Positions 25,357-36,655 of a DNA stretch of 64,000 nt are shown here, in pieces. The position numbers and the translations under genes are program-made. Origin of the DNA: Diadema setosum (lineage: Eukaryota; Echinodermata; Echinoidea; Diadematoida; Diadematidae); contig NC_092692.1 of the NCBI RefSeq assembly GCF_964275005.1, forward strand, positions 15,717,006 to 15,781,005, written 5' to 3'. Numbering within the stretch: the first letter of the stretch is position 1; each line of letters opens with the position of its first letter. Below the pieces are notes generated by a model that saw only the letters and a list, made by a program, of their open reading frames with translations, searched no databases and was not told the DNA's origin.

Positions 25357-26109
25357 AGTATTATTTGATGAACTTAAACGAAGGGGCTATTAGCCCTCCT
25401 TTCTTTCAAGGGGGCAGGTAACACTTGAAAACAAATAAACAAGTAGAATGCAATTTAGTTGCATCATTAACAACATTGTATGCGTGAAAAGAACAGAATT
25501 TGGGGACGTGAAATATTTAGAAAGGTAATATGGAAGTATGTAAAACACTATAATGTGTAATAACAATGAATAATTATTACATTAATTGGATAAATATAGT
25601 AATTTACTGCCTGGCCATTTGACACTTACATGAATTAGTATAGTTGGATTGACACTTGGACAATTGTTAATATATGTAATAACATTATATATATATATAT
25701 ATATATATATATTATGTATACTGGGCAAATGATGTAATGATTTATTGCTTATTGACACTTAAACACCCAAAATTACGTAAGTAGTTTGTATCCTGGATAA
25801 ATAGAAAAATTACTATAGTTGGATCAAATCAAGAAATCAGAAATTTTATGGTGATTACTAGATTTTTGTCAGATAGTTCTGACAAATCACCCAAATTTGT
25901 TGTAAATATAACTATATTGTAACTTGTTTACTGTTAGTATCATTGTGCAAGTCTTTCATTATCTGCCATGTGTCCAGAATAGGACTATATGGACCTGCTT
26001 TATATAACATGTTCTTGCTTTGTTTTGTTTACCAATAAAGACATGCATACAACAAAACGTGTGTGTGTGTGTGTGTGTGTGCGTATCACAAAACTTGAGT
26101 CAATCTACG

Positions 26110-26291
26110 AATAACAGAAAGGCTAGGGAACTTAGAGCATAGTTTGAACTAATTTGTGAGCATGTAAATATTGGCGTATTGGCGTATTTACATTAATAAA
26201 CCTTTGAATTGAAGCCGGAAATGTTTGCGCAAAATTGTTTGCTTTGATGTCTAGAGCTAAGTTGTTTAAGGCCTTTGTTATCAACTTATTA

Positions 26292-26331
<40 letters not shown>

Positions 26332-26572
26332 AATAAATTTGTCGTATTTTTTTATGTTTTGCCATTGTATATAGATAAGTAAAATTCAATATTCAAGATA
26401 ATTCCTTATGCAAGAACGGCCCAAGCCTAAATTTTGGCTATCATCTTTGCAGACACCTTGCGAAGTAATGCAAATGTATATACTCGAATTATTGTTGTTT
26501 TGCTATATACACATTTAAATCTGTATATAAATGAAATTCATTCAAACATTACTATTCATATACATATATATG

Positions 26573-26611
<39 letters not shown>

Positions 26612-26790
26612 CCTATTTTCGAAAACAGAAGTGTATAGGGAACTGAAAGATGAGTGAGCACAGTTTGAAGTAATCTCTGAGTATGTAAATATTTGCGTAC
26701 TAATATTCTGAAGCCGGAAAAGTTTGCGCAAAACTGTGTTAACTTTTTTTGTTTGCTTTGATGTCTATACAGCCGGGAAAAGAAGAGAGA
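26110..26790. repeat. Duplicated segment linked to (TA)n arrays
   Basis: The segments at about 26.11-26.26 kb and 26.63-26.77 kb are diverged direct copies, sharing AGGGAACT, GAGCATGTAAATATT/GAGTATGTAAATATT, GAAGCCGGAAA, GTTTGCGCAAAA and TTTGCTTTGATGTCTA. A TA array follows the first and another precedes the second. The origin of the unit is unknown. Confidence 0.6.
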
Positions 26791-29292
26791 AATTAGGTGA
26801 AACATAAGTGTACACACAAACACGAATATACAAGCAAACGTACATACACAAGTAACTCTTTTGAGTTTGAGTCTATGACGAAAAATTCATTTGTATGGTT
26901 CTGAGTGATAGATGGACGGTTCACCCAGTTTTTTTTTTCTGTAAAACACAATCACAGATGAAATCCTCGACGTCAGCATTTGGCAACGCGGCAAATGATA
27001 ATTCATCATCAGTATCATTATTACCACTGCACGATCTGCTATGTAACATATCCCTAATGGGATTTACAGATAAAAGAAACATTAGGAAAACTACTGAACA
27101 ATTATCATTATTCCTCACTCTCCCATAATCAAGGTAATGAGACAAAGTTCACTTGAAATTACTTTGCATATCTTATAATTTATGTGCCTACCTTATCTCT
27201 TTTCAGCATCTTTCATGTACATTTATTATATTGATTAAGATACTAAAAAAATAACAATAAGCAGGTCTTAACCAATAATCTTGTCTAACGTTCTAAATTA
27301 GTCCATGCTTTGCTTAAGACTAGCATTGTCTTTTGATGATTTTGATGCTCGTATAAGTTCATCATCAAATAATGTGGTGTATAGACCCTACTAACAATAT
27401 TTCTTTGAGTTTACTTGTATACCATTTTCAGCGTTTGCTATTGCCTTAAAAGTTTACTTCTTCAATTTTAGAAGAAATCAATTAAAGAGAAATCGATATC
27501 GTGCAATTTCATCCATAGCAGCAAAACTACATAAAATGGCCCCTGCTATCATAAACCTACACAAAAAGCACTTTGACACATACAATCAGCGTTAAATATT
27601 GCCTTTATTTCTTTTTCTTTGCTAAGCAGTGTAACGAGAGGGAGAATTTTTTTTTGTATTTTACACAAATTTCATGCTTTGACCAAAGTCTCTGCAAGAA
27701 TCTTCACTCATCCTAGCCCCCCCCCCCAAAAAAAAAAAGAAAATTAAATATCTAAACAAAATTGTCTATATTGGTGAGAACAATAGTCGCAGCCCATGCG
27801 GTCAAGGTATATACAGGGTGATTATAATCAACGCAAACAGGTCAAATGTGACTAAACAAGTACACCCCTTATCGCTCGCCCCATTCAGGTGACTATAGAA
27901 ATAGTCAGCAAACCGCATCAACCAGACACATTGTGCCATAAGAAGAAGAAGAAGAAGTGCTATGAAATTACCCAATTATTTACCTGAACAATCGTTAGCA
28001 CACTTACCTTCCATCAACAAAAGCAACTTCTTGAGTATCAAAATCTCCTTCAGCAGGCATTTAAGGATGAAGTAGTAAAATGATACTATTCTCTTTTTAA
28101 CACTTTCAGATTATTGTGTACATCCCATAATGGATTCCAAATACATAGCTATTATGTCGCAATACCTAACGTTAAGAAAGTTATGTAACATTGCATTTGA
28201 GAAGGTGATATTATTATGCTAAATTTTTTTTTCCGCTGTTTTGAAAGCATGCCTTAGTTCTTTACTCCAGATCTTTGCTGAGGATGAAGATGGTTGTAAA
28301 ACATTGTTGTGTTAATTTGGCAACTAGATCACAGTGACACATGGTGAATTCCTGTTTCTGATTGAGCATCAGTCCAAGCAAACATAATCCCTGTGCTATA
28401 ATTTATTGTGGTTTATTCTTTAAATACAAATAATCTATAAAGCACAGCTTATTGAATAATTATGACTGCATAACTGCCAGTATATATTGTATAAAATATT
28501 GTATATATTGTGTGGTAAAACAGCTAGGTATATTTACAAATATCAAGCCAGTCTGGAGTTCAAAATCAGAATCAAATGTTACATCAACGGGAGACATTGT
28601 TTTCTTTACCACTAGCAGCAATAACCTATAAGCAGCAGTACATATACACGCACGCCAGGTCCACCAGCGGTGGTCAGTCTGCCTCCAAGTTAATGAAGCA
28701 TCAAATTAATCAACCGATCACGAATTGTTCATTTTTTCAATTATAGAGAAAGAATTGCATTGAATCATGGCTCAGTCGTACCACACATTATGAGGAAAGA
28801 GTAATAAGCTGAATAAATATGAACGCTGAGTTGGTAAGTATCGATATTCTTGAGTGGAATTCAACGAAATTGAGGCCTACACTTCCAAGACAGTGTATTC
28901 ATCTCCATGTGAAAAATGAGAAAAACGTACGTACATACAACTCATTGTGATGATGATGGTTAGCTGTATTTTCATCAAAAACTTACAAAACGATGCCGAA
29001 TGCAAAGTTAATATTAACCTTGCCCCGGTACGTTTATGAAACCGCAGATTATTATGGCTACCAAGATAGACATGGTATTTTCTGGAGTTTGTATTGTAAT
29101 TTTAAAAAAAAGAGTAACGATGACCGAAGGTTTATAGGTTATCGTTGGACGCTGCTTGTGATTCTTACATGTTATGAATACCGTCCAATATTTGCTATCG
29201 TTTGCCTTTATCTTGAGCCATCTACAAACAGTTGCAACAGTGCAAGGCAGTGATGCCCTCTTCCAAGCGGTAAAATATATATCATAGCAGAT

Positions 29293-29323
29293 CACGTGTC
29301 TGCAGGATTAGGGCGCTCACGTG
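29293..29323 (+). promoter_or_regulatory. Twin CACGTG E-boxes upstream of TspL-C
   Basis: Two CACGTG palindromes, at 29293-29298 and 29318-29323 (25 bp apart), about 80-110 bases before the TspL-C start codon. CACGTG is the classical site for bHLH-ZIP factors such as USF/MITF/TFE. In the 36-kb duplicate of this region the second site is changed (CATCACTTGTC). Function is inferred from motif and position. Confidence 0.4.
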
Positions 29324-29401
29324 TCGGGAACAACGTGCCTTGTTCGGCTTTAAGCTTCATCTCCAGCCACCAATCTCCCACATGCTCACAAACCTCGCAC
29401 C

Positions 29402-32400
29402 ATGGATGTCGTCCCGCAACTCACCGTCCTCGTAACCATTGGTTACCTACTCACCCTCTTCTTCAATTTCCAAGCGGGCATTGGACCAAACTCCGAGCTA
29501 TCACTTGGTGAGTCAATTAAGACTATTATTTTAGCCAGGTAAAAGGAATCAGAGAAACTCAAACGACTCTAAAACCATCTAATGTATTTGTGATGGACGG
29601 TGGTCACTAGAACATCGTCAGGACAAAACAAAAATGCTTGTTTCTGTCCACCCCCACCCCCTTCCACCACTCCTCTTTCTCTAACTCTCCCTCTCTTTCT
29701 CGTATTCTTTTGAATGTTTGATAAAGGTCTGTTTCGAAACTCAATCGGCAACCTCTCCGACAAGTACACGACGCCAGTCACCCCGGCGGGCTACACCTTC
29801 GCCATTTGGGGTCTGATCTACAGCTCGTTTGCAGCATGGCTTGTCTACTTGATCACCACTCTTTTCCGGTCCAACGCTAAGGGCCCTGTTTACCTCAACC
29901 CACCAGTTATCAACGAGGCATTCCTTGTTGCCATGTTTCTTAACCTTACCTTCAACGTAACCTGGCTGTTCGCCTGGGATCGGACTACGTTCATTTTGTC
30001 TCTGATTGTCCTGTACCTCATAACCATCTCCCTATATGTCGCCCTTTCGATCAACGCAACACGTGTCTACCAATACATCTTTGTCTTCCGGGAATTCGGA
30101 CGGTAAGACATTCATAATTCGCCAAAGTTGTAACTAAGGATATTACATACAATTGAGGGATGACGACGTTGATATGAATATTGATTTGTGAATTATAGTG
30201 AAATTGACACTACTACTTTGACTGCTGTGGTACTGCTACAACTGTAAAAATAATAATAATATCTATACTGATGATAATGATCATGTAAACAATCATCATG
30301 TTCAATGACAGGCAAACTTTCACCTCTAAGCGTTTAAGCTGTTCATAGCATATATCATAATACACATAGATTGTTTAAAAGTAGGGAATCCCATTTGCAT
30401 GTCTTAAATGAAGAGTTGTATAAATACAGTGGTATGTTGAAGAGAGTATCATTTTAGAAACTCCCATGAAGTATTGAAAGTGGAAGGTAACATTTAATAC
30501 ATTTTTATTGACCGTTAGATTTTGAATTGAATTTTTTTCGGGGCTCACCGTAAATTCCAGTACATTACTAGGCTACCTTTGCAGACCCATGCACTGCATG
30601 TGTGTCCATCATGTATATTTTGTGAAGAAAGTTCATCAAAACTTACAGACATTTCTATAGACATACATTCTTGCCACACACTCTATATGTTATTACATCA
30701 GCTCTTATACTTTTAGATTTGTGTTTATAGATAAAAAATACAGAAGACTGCAACAAAAAGGCTTAAGTGTGGCTGACACACAGAACTAGTGAGTAGTTGA
30801 GTTTTGTGCATTATTCAAATTGTAGATAACTGTTGACTTCCAAATTTCTCAGCAGTGGCCTAAACAAGTCCCCTGAGGTTCATATTTAATGTTTTGCTGC
30901 ATTTTGGGAGGTCTGTAAAAAGTATCTCCTACCTTTAAGGTTAATAAGGTTTTATGATTGCCAAACTCCATGCGATTATTTCCTTTATGTTTGTTTGCTT
31001 GGCTGATTGGATGTTGTGTGCCTGTGTGTGTTTTCAAAGCGAACAAAGGACACTGCATGGTTGATGTAGACCGTTTCTGTAATGTTCAAGTTCTATGCAA
31101 GCTTTGTCCACAAAAGATTGTCTTGATATTAACCACAAAGCTTGCCGTAGGCTTGCCTTACCTAGCAACTACTGATGAATGCTACATAAATCCCTGCCTT
31201 TTAGAAACTTAAAGGACAGGTTCACCGTCAAAATACATGTGAATTGAGAGAATGCAGCAGTATTAATAGGACACATCGGTCACTTTGTCGGTGAAAGTTT
31301 CGTGGCAAATCAGACAGTCCTTTCAAAAGTTTTCATTATTTTTTTAAGTTTCAGTGCCGCCATCGCTGGATGAGAAGACAACTACAGCTTGTGGTGTCAC
31401 ATGTGCAGAACGATGATATCATAAAGAAATAATATAAAGAAAATTCATCATGCTTCACTTTTCTCTCATAATGAAAGAACACTTGACTTGTTTCTTTTAG
31501 AAGGCAAGGGGAATAGTATTATCCTTAACATACGTTAGTGACAAGTGGAGGGATTTTTTTTTATTAACATTTTGAGAAATTCTCTTTATATTTTCCTTAC
31601 ATCGTTGAACGCATGTGACATCACAAGCTGTAGTAGTCTTCTCATCCAGCAGTGACTGCGCAGAAATTTAAAAATTAGTAACTTTTGAACGGATTGTCCG
31701 ATTTTCCTCGAACCGTAGTTTCACTGGTGTGTTTTACTAGTATTGCTGCATTTACTCAATATTGCACATGTATATGAAGGTGGACTTGTCCTTCAATGGG
31801 AGGGAGCAAGTGAATGAAATGGTCTGTGACTAGACTGTAGGAAAAGAAATATACAGAAACAGTCTATTGCTTAACTAGGGAATGTGATTTGGTTTTTTCG
31901 CCAGATTCGATCTTTGGGCGAACCGTGTGCTCGTCCAGAATGGTGTCGCCCTCTACGCCACCTGGACGACTGTGGCAACTAAGGTCAATCTCTCCGTCAC
32001 GTTGATATACATCTTCGGTATTGATGAGTAAGTAACACTCTCTTCGGATAAAACAAATATAATGAACGTTAAACTATGGATATAATGTGACGTCATCATC
32101 TGTTGCAATCTACAGACGATGGCGTCAACAAATGATCAACAACTCTTTAGTCCCTCACAGGTATTTTTAACATAAGAATTTTGTTCTGATTTTCCATTTA
32201 AGATGGTTATGTTGTTGGAATGATTAGACATAAGGGATATTCCTTGCAAGAAGGTTACATATCGTTAATGAACTTTTCACAATTGTATTTTTCTCATAAA
32301 AATTGGTGTAGAAATGTCGACGAAAGACAAAAATCAAATTAAGGATTAAGTGCAACATTGATAAGGCATTAACGGAATTCTGGGATGTCCAGGAGTGATG

Positions 32401-32908
32401 ATAGTATAGGATATACATAAAGGACAAAATATTGCGATGAACGTATGAAGACACCTCGGACAAAAAACAAACATATAGACCAAGACCTGCTGGTTTCACA
32501 TTATTCCGACTCATCTTGTGCGAGAAAGAAGTGTTGATATTACCGTATCTCAACCTTTTTTTTAATGAATTCCTTGTATCTATTAACAGGGTAACAACGG
32601 TGTATGTCTGTCTCTTGATACTGGCCACCGAACTCATCACGTACTTCATATTCGATTGCTTCATCTACGACCGCTACTCGCGGTACATCCTCATCGTCTA
32701 CCCCGCCGCCATGTGGTCGCTAGGTGGCGTCCTCGTCGCCAACATTAGTGAACCGTCCAGCGTTCAGGCGGTGCTGGCGTCATCTCTCTTCGCACTTACC
32801 TTCGTCTTTTTCGTTATCAAGACGGTGCTGGTGATCATCCGCGATCCCGTCTACGTTGTCGCCAAGCTCAACGGCTCTGATAAATCAGTTTACTCCCGCT
32901 TGGTCTAG
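29402..32908 (+). CDS. TspO/MBR-like eight-pass membrane protein, paralog C (TspL-C)
   Basis: Four coding exons: 29402-29507 (106 bp), 29727-30102 (376 bp), 31905-32027 (123 bp) and 32590-32908 (319 bp). Introns are GT-AG in phases 1, 2 and 2; 307 residues. The ATG is in a good context (CACCATGG). Helices are predicted at about 5-25, 55-78, 101-120, 125-148, 166-195, 203-222, 228-250 and 260-285. The best TspO-like segments are VTPAGYTFAIWGLIY, the FLNLTFNVTWLFAWDR stretch and YATWTTVATKVNLS (compare W-x(3)-A-T-x(2)-N in TspO helix 5). Family-specific blocks are GPVYLNPPV, IYDRYSRYIL and IKTVLVIIRDPV, with a C-terminus SVYSRLV. TspO itself has five helices, so this is an extended or merely related fold. 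Intron 2 holds two foldback elements. Exon lengths match TspL-B, arguing for recent-to-moderate duplication. Confidence 0.87.
30379..30934. mobile_element. TTAA-flanked foldback element, AGGTAGGG family, copy 1
   Basis: About 556 bp in TspL-C intron 2. Left end AAGTAGGGAATCCC follows TTAA; right end CTCCTACCT precedes TTAA. Nearly identical over its length to 55,983-56,535. No ORF. Confidence 0.85.
31213..31792. mobile_element. TTAA-flanked foldback element, AGGACA family, copy 2
   Basis: About 580 bp in TspL-C intron 2. TTAA precedes AGGACAGGTTCACC, and the right end GGTGGACTTGTCCT is followed by TCAA (a one-base change from TTAA). Long arms pair as in the copy at 19.4 kb. Confidence 0.85.
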
Positions 32909-35050
32909 AAGCATCATGCGAAGATCTGCAAATGACGGAAATACGTTAGGTTCTCAACAAAAAAAAAAAAAAAGAGGACCAAGCGGAAGAAAAACTCTGT
33001 GTAGCGGTGATCAAGAGCTGTTAACTCATGGCAACTATTAGAGCCTGGTCCGATCGGCTACCTCGTAGACTACTTAGAGGGTGTATTTCCTGCTGGTTTC
33101 ACATTTCGACAATATACCAGCCTTGAACACTATTACGTTTCCTTCACGTATATTGGAAGAACTGAGACGGTAATTTGGGAAGAAAACCCTTTTCCCCCAT
33201 AACATGGAAACGTCATGAATTGAATTTCCATGTCTCCTTATTTATGCTTCTTTGAATCGGAAGGCAAAACTTACAGGACAGAGTATCAAGAAAATTCCGA
33301 AAGCTGAAATAGGGAGCTCTATAGAACTGAAAGCTTTTAATAATACTAATAATAATACACAGTCGCAGACTTTTCTTGCTGATTTGTGACACTCCGTATC
33401 TGCATGATTGTTGTAGTTAGAACTTTCCTACGTCGAATCGATTATTTTCCCTCTCATATTTTCCTTTGTGTGACGTATTTGAATTCTAACAGGCTTGTAG
33501 AACAATGCATCCATGCTAACGGGGGTAGAGGGATATTAGACAAATAAGCAAGAAAACTATAATAAAAAATGTCAACAGTCTCCAGATTAGCAACTATAAC
33601 TTCCGTTATTATAAAAAAATTCACACCTCACATCGATAAGAATCTATGATGACTTTGTTCAGGGTTGAACTTATACTTTTTCAAAGTCATTAAAAAAAGG
33701 CTCCGGGAGAACGTCGTCGTGTAATAGAATGTACATGATGTGATTGTGTCTTTTCCTCTTCTTGGAATACAAATAACTGTAAAACAATTCATATCTGTGC
33801 CTGATTATCAAGTCCGTCTGAAAATTTGACTTCCAGTTTGACTCGTGCTCTATCTGTTACAGTAGACGTTACTACAATTTCGAGTTTACGAATGAAATGT
33901 TAAAAGCTTTTCCGATATGAACTACTGTATTTTCTCAGCAGTTTCCTAGTTCTTTTTAATTCAAAAGTTAAATGACGTAGACATTTTGGTAATACTTAAT
34001 GAAAAGGAAACAGCCTATCATATGAGAATTTAGCACTATTTAATTCTTGGTAGTTCATTCCTTTATTTGTGTTAATTATTGATTTAAAATGGTACAATTG
34101 TCTCTTTTAAATTCTTTCTCAGCGAAATGGTAAGCACAATCACTGTCAGTATAGCCTGTGATTTATCTGTTGTATCTTTTCCATATTGTATTTCATCCTT
34201 ATCTAGAATGCTATCTATGTATAATTTCAGTGTCTGTGGTCTGAATTGATTATATGTAAAATGCACAAAGAATATATTATTACATGTTGTATTTTCATTT
34301 CTTTGTTCTTCATTGTCCTGTTCTCGATCATAGACTTTAAGAGATAGAGGAAGAGAGATAAAGAATAAGGAGAAAGAGGAGAGAGACATATATATATATT
34401 TTATAACTTCAATGTATCTCGGAAATAAACCATGAAAGGACAGATTGAACTGAGACTATATACGCAATCCGATCATTTTAAGGTTGCATGTTATTTCAGA
34501 ATTCAAGGTGAACCGTGAACAGTACAGGGAAACAGAAATAAATAGAATGTAAATAGTGTGAAATGACTAGTTTGATATTATGATATATTATGACGTGCAC
34601 AGAAAATATTCTGAAGATACCCAGTTCTATTATACTAACATCCTTTCATTTGGAAGAATCCAACGTGACACCATCCGCAATTAACATTCCTTAAAATGGT
34701 ACGATTATCTGAGAATAGAGGAATATTGTAACCAAATGAGAGGTCCATTCAAAACACATACATGAAGACGAAGCAAGCATACACACGCACGTGCTTACAC
34801 TCCTAGAAGTAACACTTAAAAGGTGGAAAAAAACAACAACAACTGATGATTCTATACGTTACGGAATAAACTAACACATTCACTAACTCGTGACGTCACG
34901 CAGAAAATAAAAATGAGACATTCATATTTTGCGGATGTTAATCGTTGGAAAGCATCTTTGATATCAATCCACGTTTCACCTACATTTAGAGTGGTATACT
35001 ACCTCTTGTTCCGTATACTACCTCTTGATCGTCCAAACTTCCATTCAATA
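32909..35050. other. Intergenic downstream of TspL-C
   Basis: No gene seen. It starts with the presumed TspL-C 3' UTR; an AATAAAA at about 33.56 kb is a possible poly(A) signal. The rest is AT-rich. Confidence 0.45.
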
Positions 35051-35377
35051 GAGAGCTTTAGATTTTCGCGACGGGGACGTTCAGAGGGGGAAAACTATTC
35101 TGAGCATGCGGAGAATCGCGTATCAAAGTCGATCTATTCATAGCTCATGTCGTTTTCACCACGCGTTCTGGGCTATTTTTACGTCCGCTCAATCACGAAG
35201 TAGAGAGCTACTTCATGCATCGATCATAATGAATATGGGGGGGGGGGGCGCCATTTTATTTTTAAAGGTTGTGTCTCAGCGCAATCTAAAGCTACTTTTC
35301 AGCACGACGCAGGGAAGAGGAGAACGTCCAGCTCAAGCGTCGTCTCAAACGTCCGCCCCGCAAATCTAAAGTTCCCT
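35051..35377. mobile_element. Inverted-repeat element with imperfect ~35-bp ends and a G-run core
   Basis: The left end GAGAGCTTTAGATTTTCGCG and the right end CCGCAAATCTAAAGTTCCCT are inverted repeats, and the match continues inward (GGACGTTCAGA against TCTCAAACGTCC). The core holds a run of 12 G. About 330 bp, no ORF, unlike the TTAA-AGG families. Confidence 0.7.
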
Positions 35378-35969
35378 AATACACCACTTCCATGACGAAT
35401 TGAGGGATCGGATGTGAGGCGAGAATCGCAGAGGAGTGAGTCCAGGAAAGTCTTGCGGATCTGATTATCCAGTCAAAAGTGTTAAGAATGTTTGCACTTG
35501 AACTGAATTGCTCACTTAGTCACAATTTAAAATGCTTCTATACTGAGTGTGCACTCCCACCTCGCAGAAGACTTTCATAAAGCCCAGTTGCCTCCTGAAC
35601 AATGTATTCCTTCTCATCATATTGTCATGTGCTCGTTGTTATTGAGTCATGCACCCTTGCATATAGTTAAATTTAAGGGTTATATAATCAACTTTAAGGG
35701 TCATATAATCAACTTTAAGGGAAGAATTTTATTCATTCATAGTTCTATTTCACTGGAGATGTTAAAAGCGTGAACACCTTGTTGTTTAGTTCTGATATTC
35801 TTACATACCAACTAACCAATGGGGTTGCAACTATTCTGAGACCTATTTCAGATACGAAAAGATGAGCTATCGAACACAAAGTTCTCATCTTCACGTGCAA
35901 AATATAACAGATATATAGGCAGCTCGTCTTGTCCATCCTCATGCAGTTTAAACAGAAAAGTAGTATAGA

Positions 35970-36475
35970 TTTCCTCGTGATAATGAAGTGAGCTGCATGG
36001 TTGCCTTGTCCTTGTCCTTACTGAAACTTACAAGACGATGTCGTACAGAGTTAATCATTAACCTTGCCCCGGTACGTTCATGAAACAGCGGGTATATCAG
36101 CTCCTGAGCTCCAGTGTTTATGTAGTTCCTAAAAAGAATCACCTTCGATCGAGTAAGTAACAGCGATGATCAGAGACGTACAGGTTATCGTATCGTAGTT
36201 GTGATTCTTACGTATTAGAATACTGTGCATTAAACCCTGCATGACCATTATCTTGAGCCATCTACAAACAGGGCAAGGTAGCATCCACCAATTCCAAGCT
36301 GTGAGAATTTTTAATAAGCTCATCACTTGTCGGGAACAACGTGCCTTGTTCGGCTTTAAGTGAGATCTCTCGCCATGAAGCTCCCAAATGCTGACAAACC
36401 TTGAACCATAGATGTCGTTCCTCAACTCGCGATCCTCATATACGAAGTTATCTATACTCGCCCGCTTCTTGAACT
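35970..36475 (+). pseudogene. Relic of a fourth TspO-like gene: promoter and exon 1 copy
   Basis: This segment is a diverged direct copy of 28.94-29.46 kb, the upstream region and first exon of TspL-C. Shared stretches include TTGCCCCGGTACGTT and GGGAACAACGTGCCTTGTTC, followed by the exon-1 words GATGTCGT, CCTCAACT and ACTCGCCCGCTTCTT. The start codon is ATA instead of ATG (position 36408-36410), and the exon runs into a (TTGAA)n array before a donor site is reached. No exon 2 or 3 copy follows. A matching last-exon relic lies 22 kb downstream on the same strand. Confidence 0.75.
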
Positions 36476-36655
36476 GAATTGAACTGAATTGAATTGAATT
36501 GAATTGAATTGAACTGAATTGAATTTAATTCACTTGAATTGAATTGAATTGGATTGAATTGATTTGAATTGATTTGAACTGAATTCAGTTGAATTGAATT
36601 CAATTGAATTCAACTCAATTCAATTCAGTTCAACACAAGTTCATTCAATTCAATA
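36470..36655. repeat. Degenerate (TTGAA)n / (TTCAA)n array
   Basis: About 185 bases of pentanucleotide-derived repeat. TTGAA-type units come first, switching to TTCAA-type (the complement) near 36.59 kb, so the array is roughly palindromic. It truncates the TspO-like exon-1 relic. Confidence 0.85.

Larger units (their letters stand above)
21600..28930. other. Intergenic between divergent TspL-B and TspL-C, no gene seen
   Basis: About 7.3 kb without a supported gene apart from retroelement relics. Includes a short GC-rich inverted-repeat element (22.53-22.66 kb), a LINE-like coding relic (25.14-25.36 kb), TA arrays at 25101-25131, 25688-25712, 26295-26329 and 26575-26610, GT at 26060-26081, a duplicated segment at 26.1-26.8 kb, and a C/A homopolymer near 27718-27740. 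The rest is AT-rich. Confidence 0.5.
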
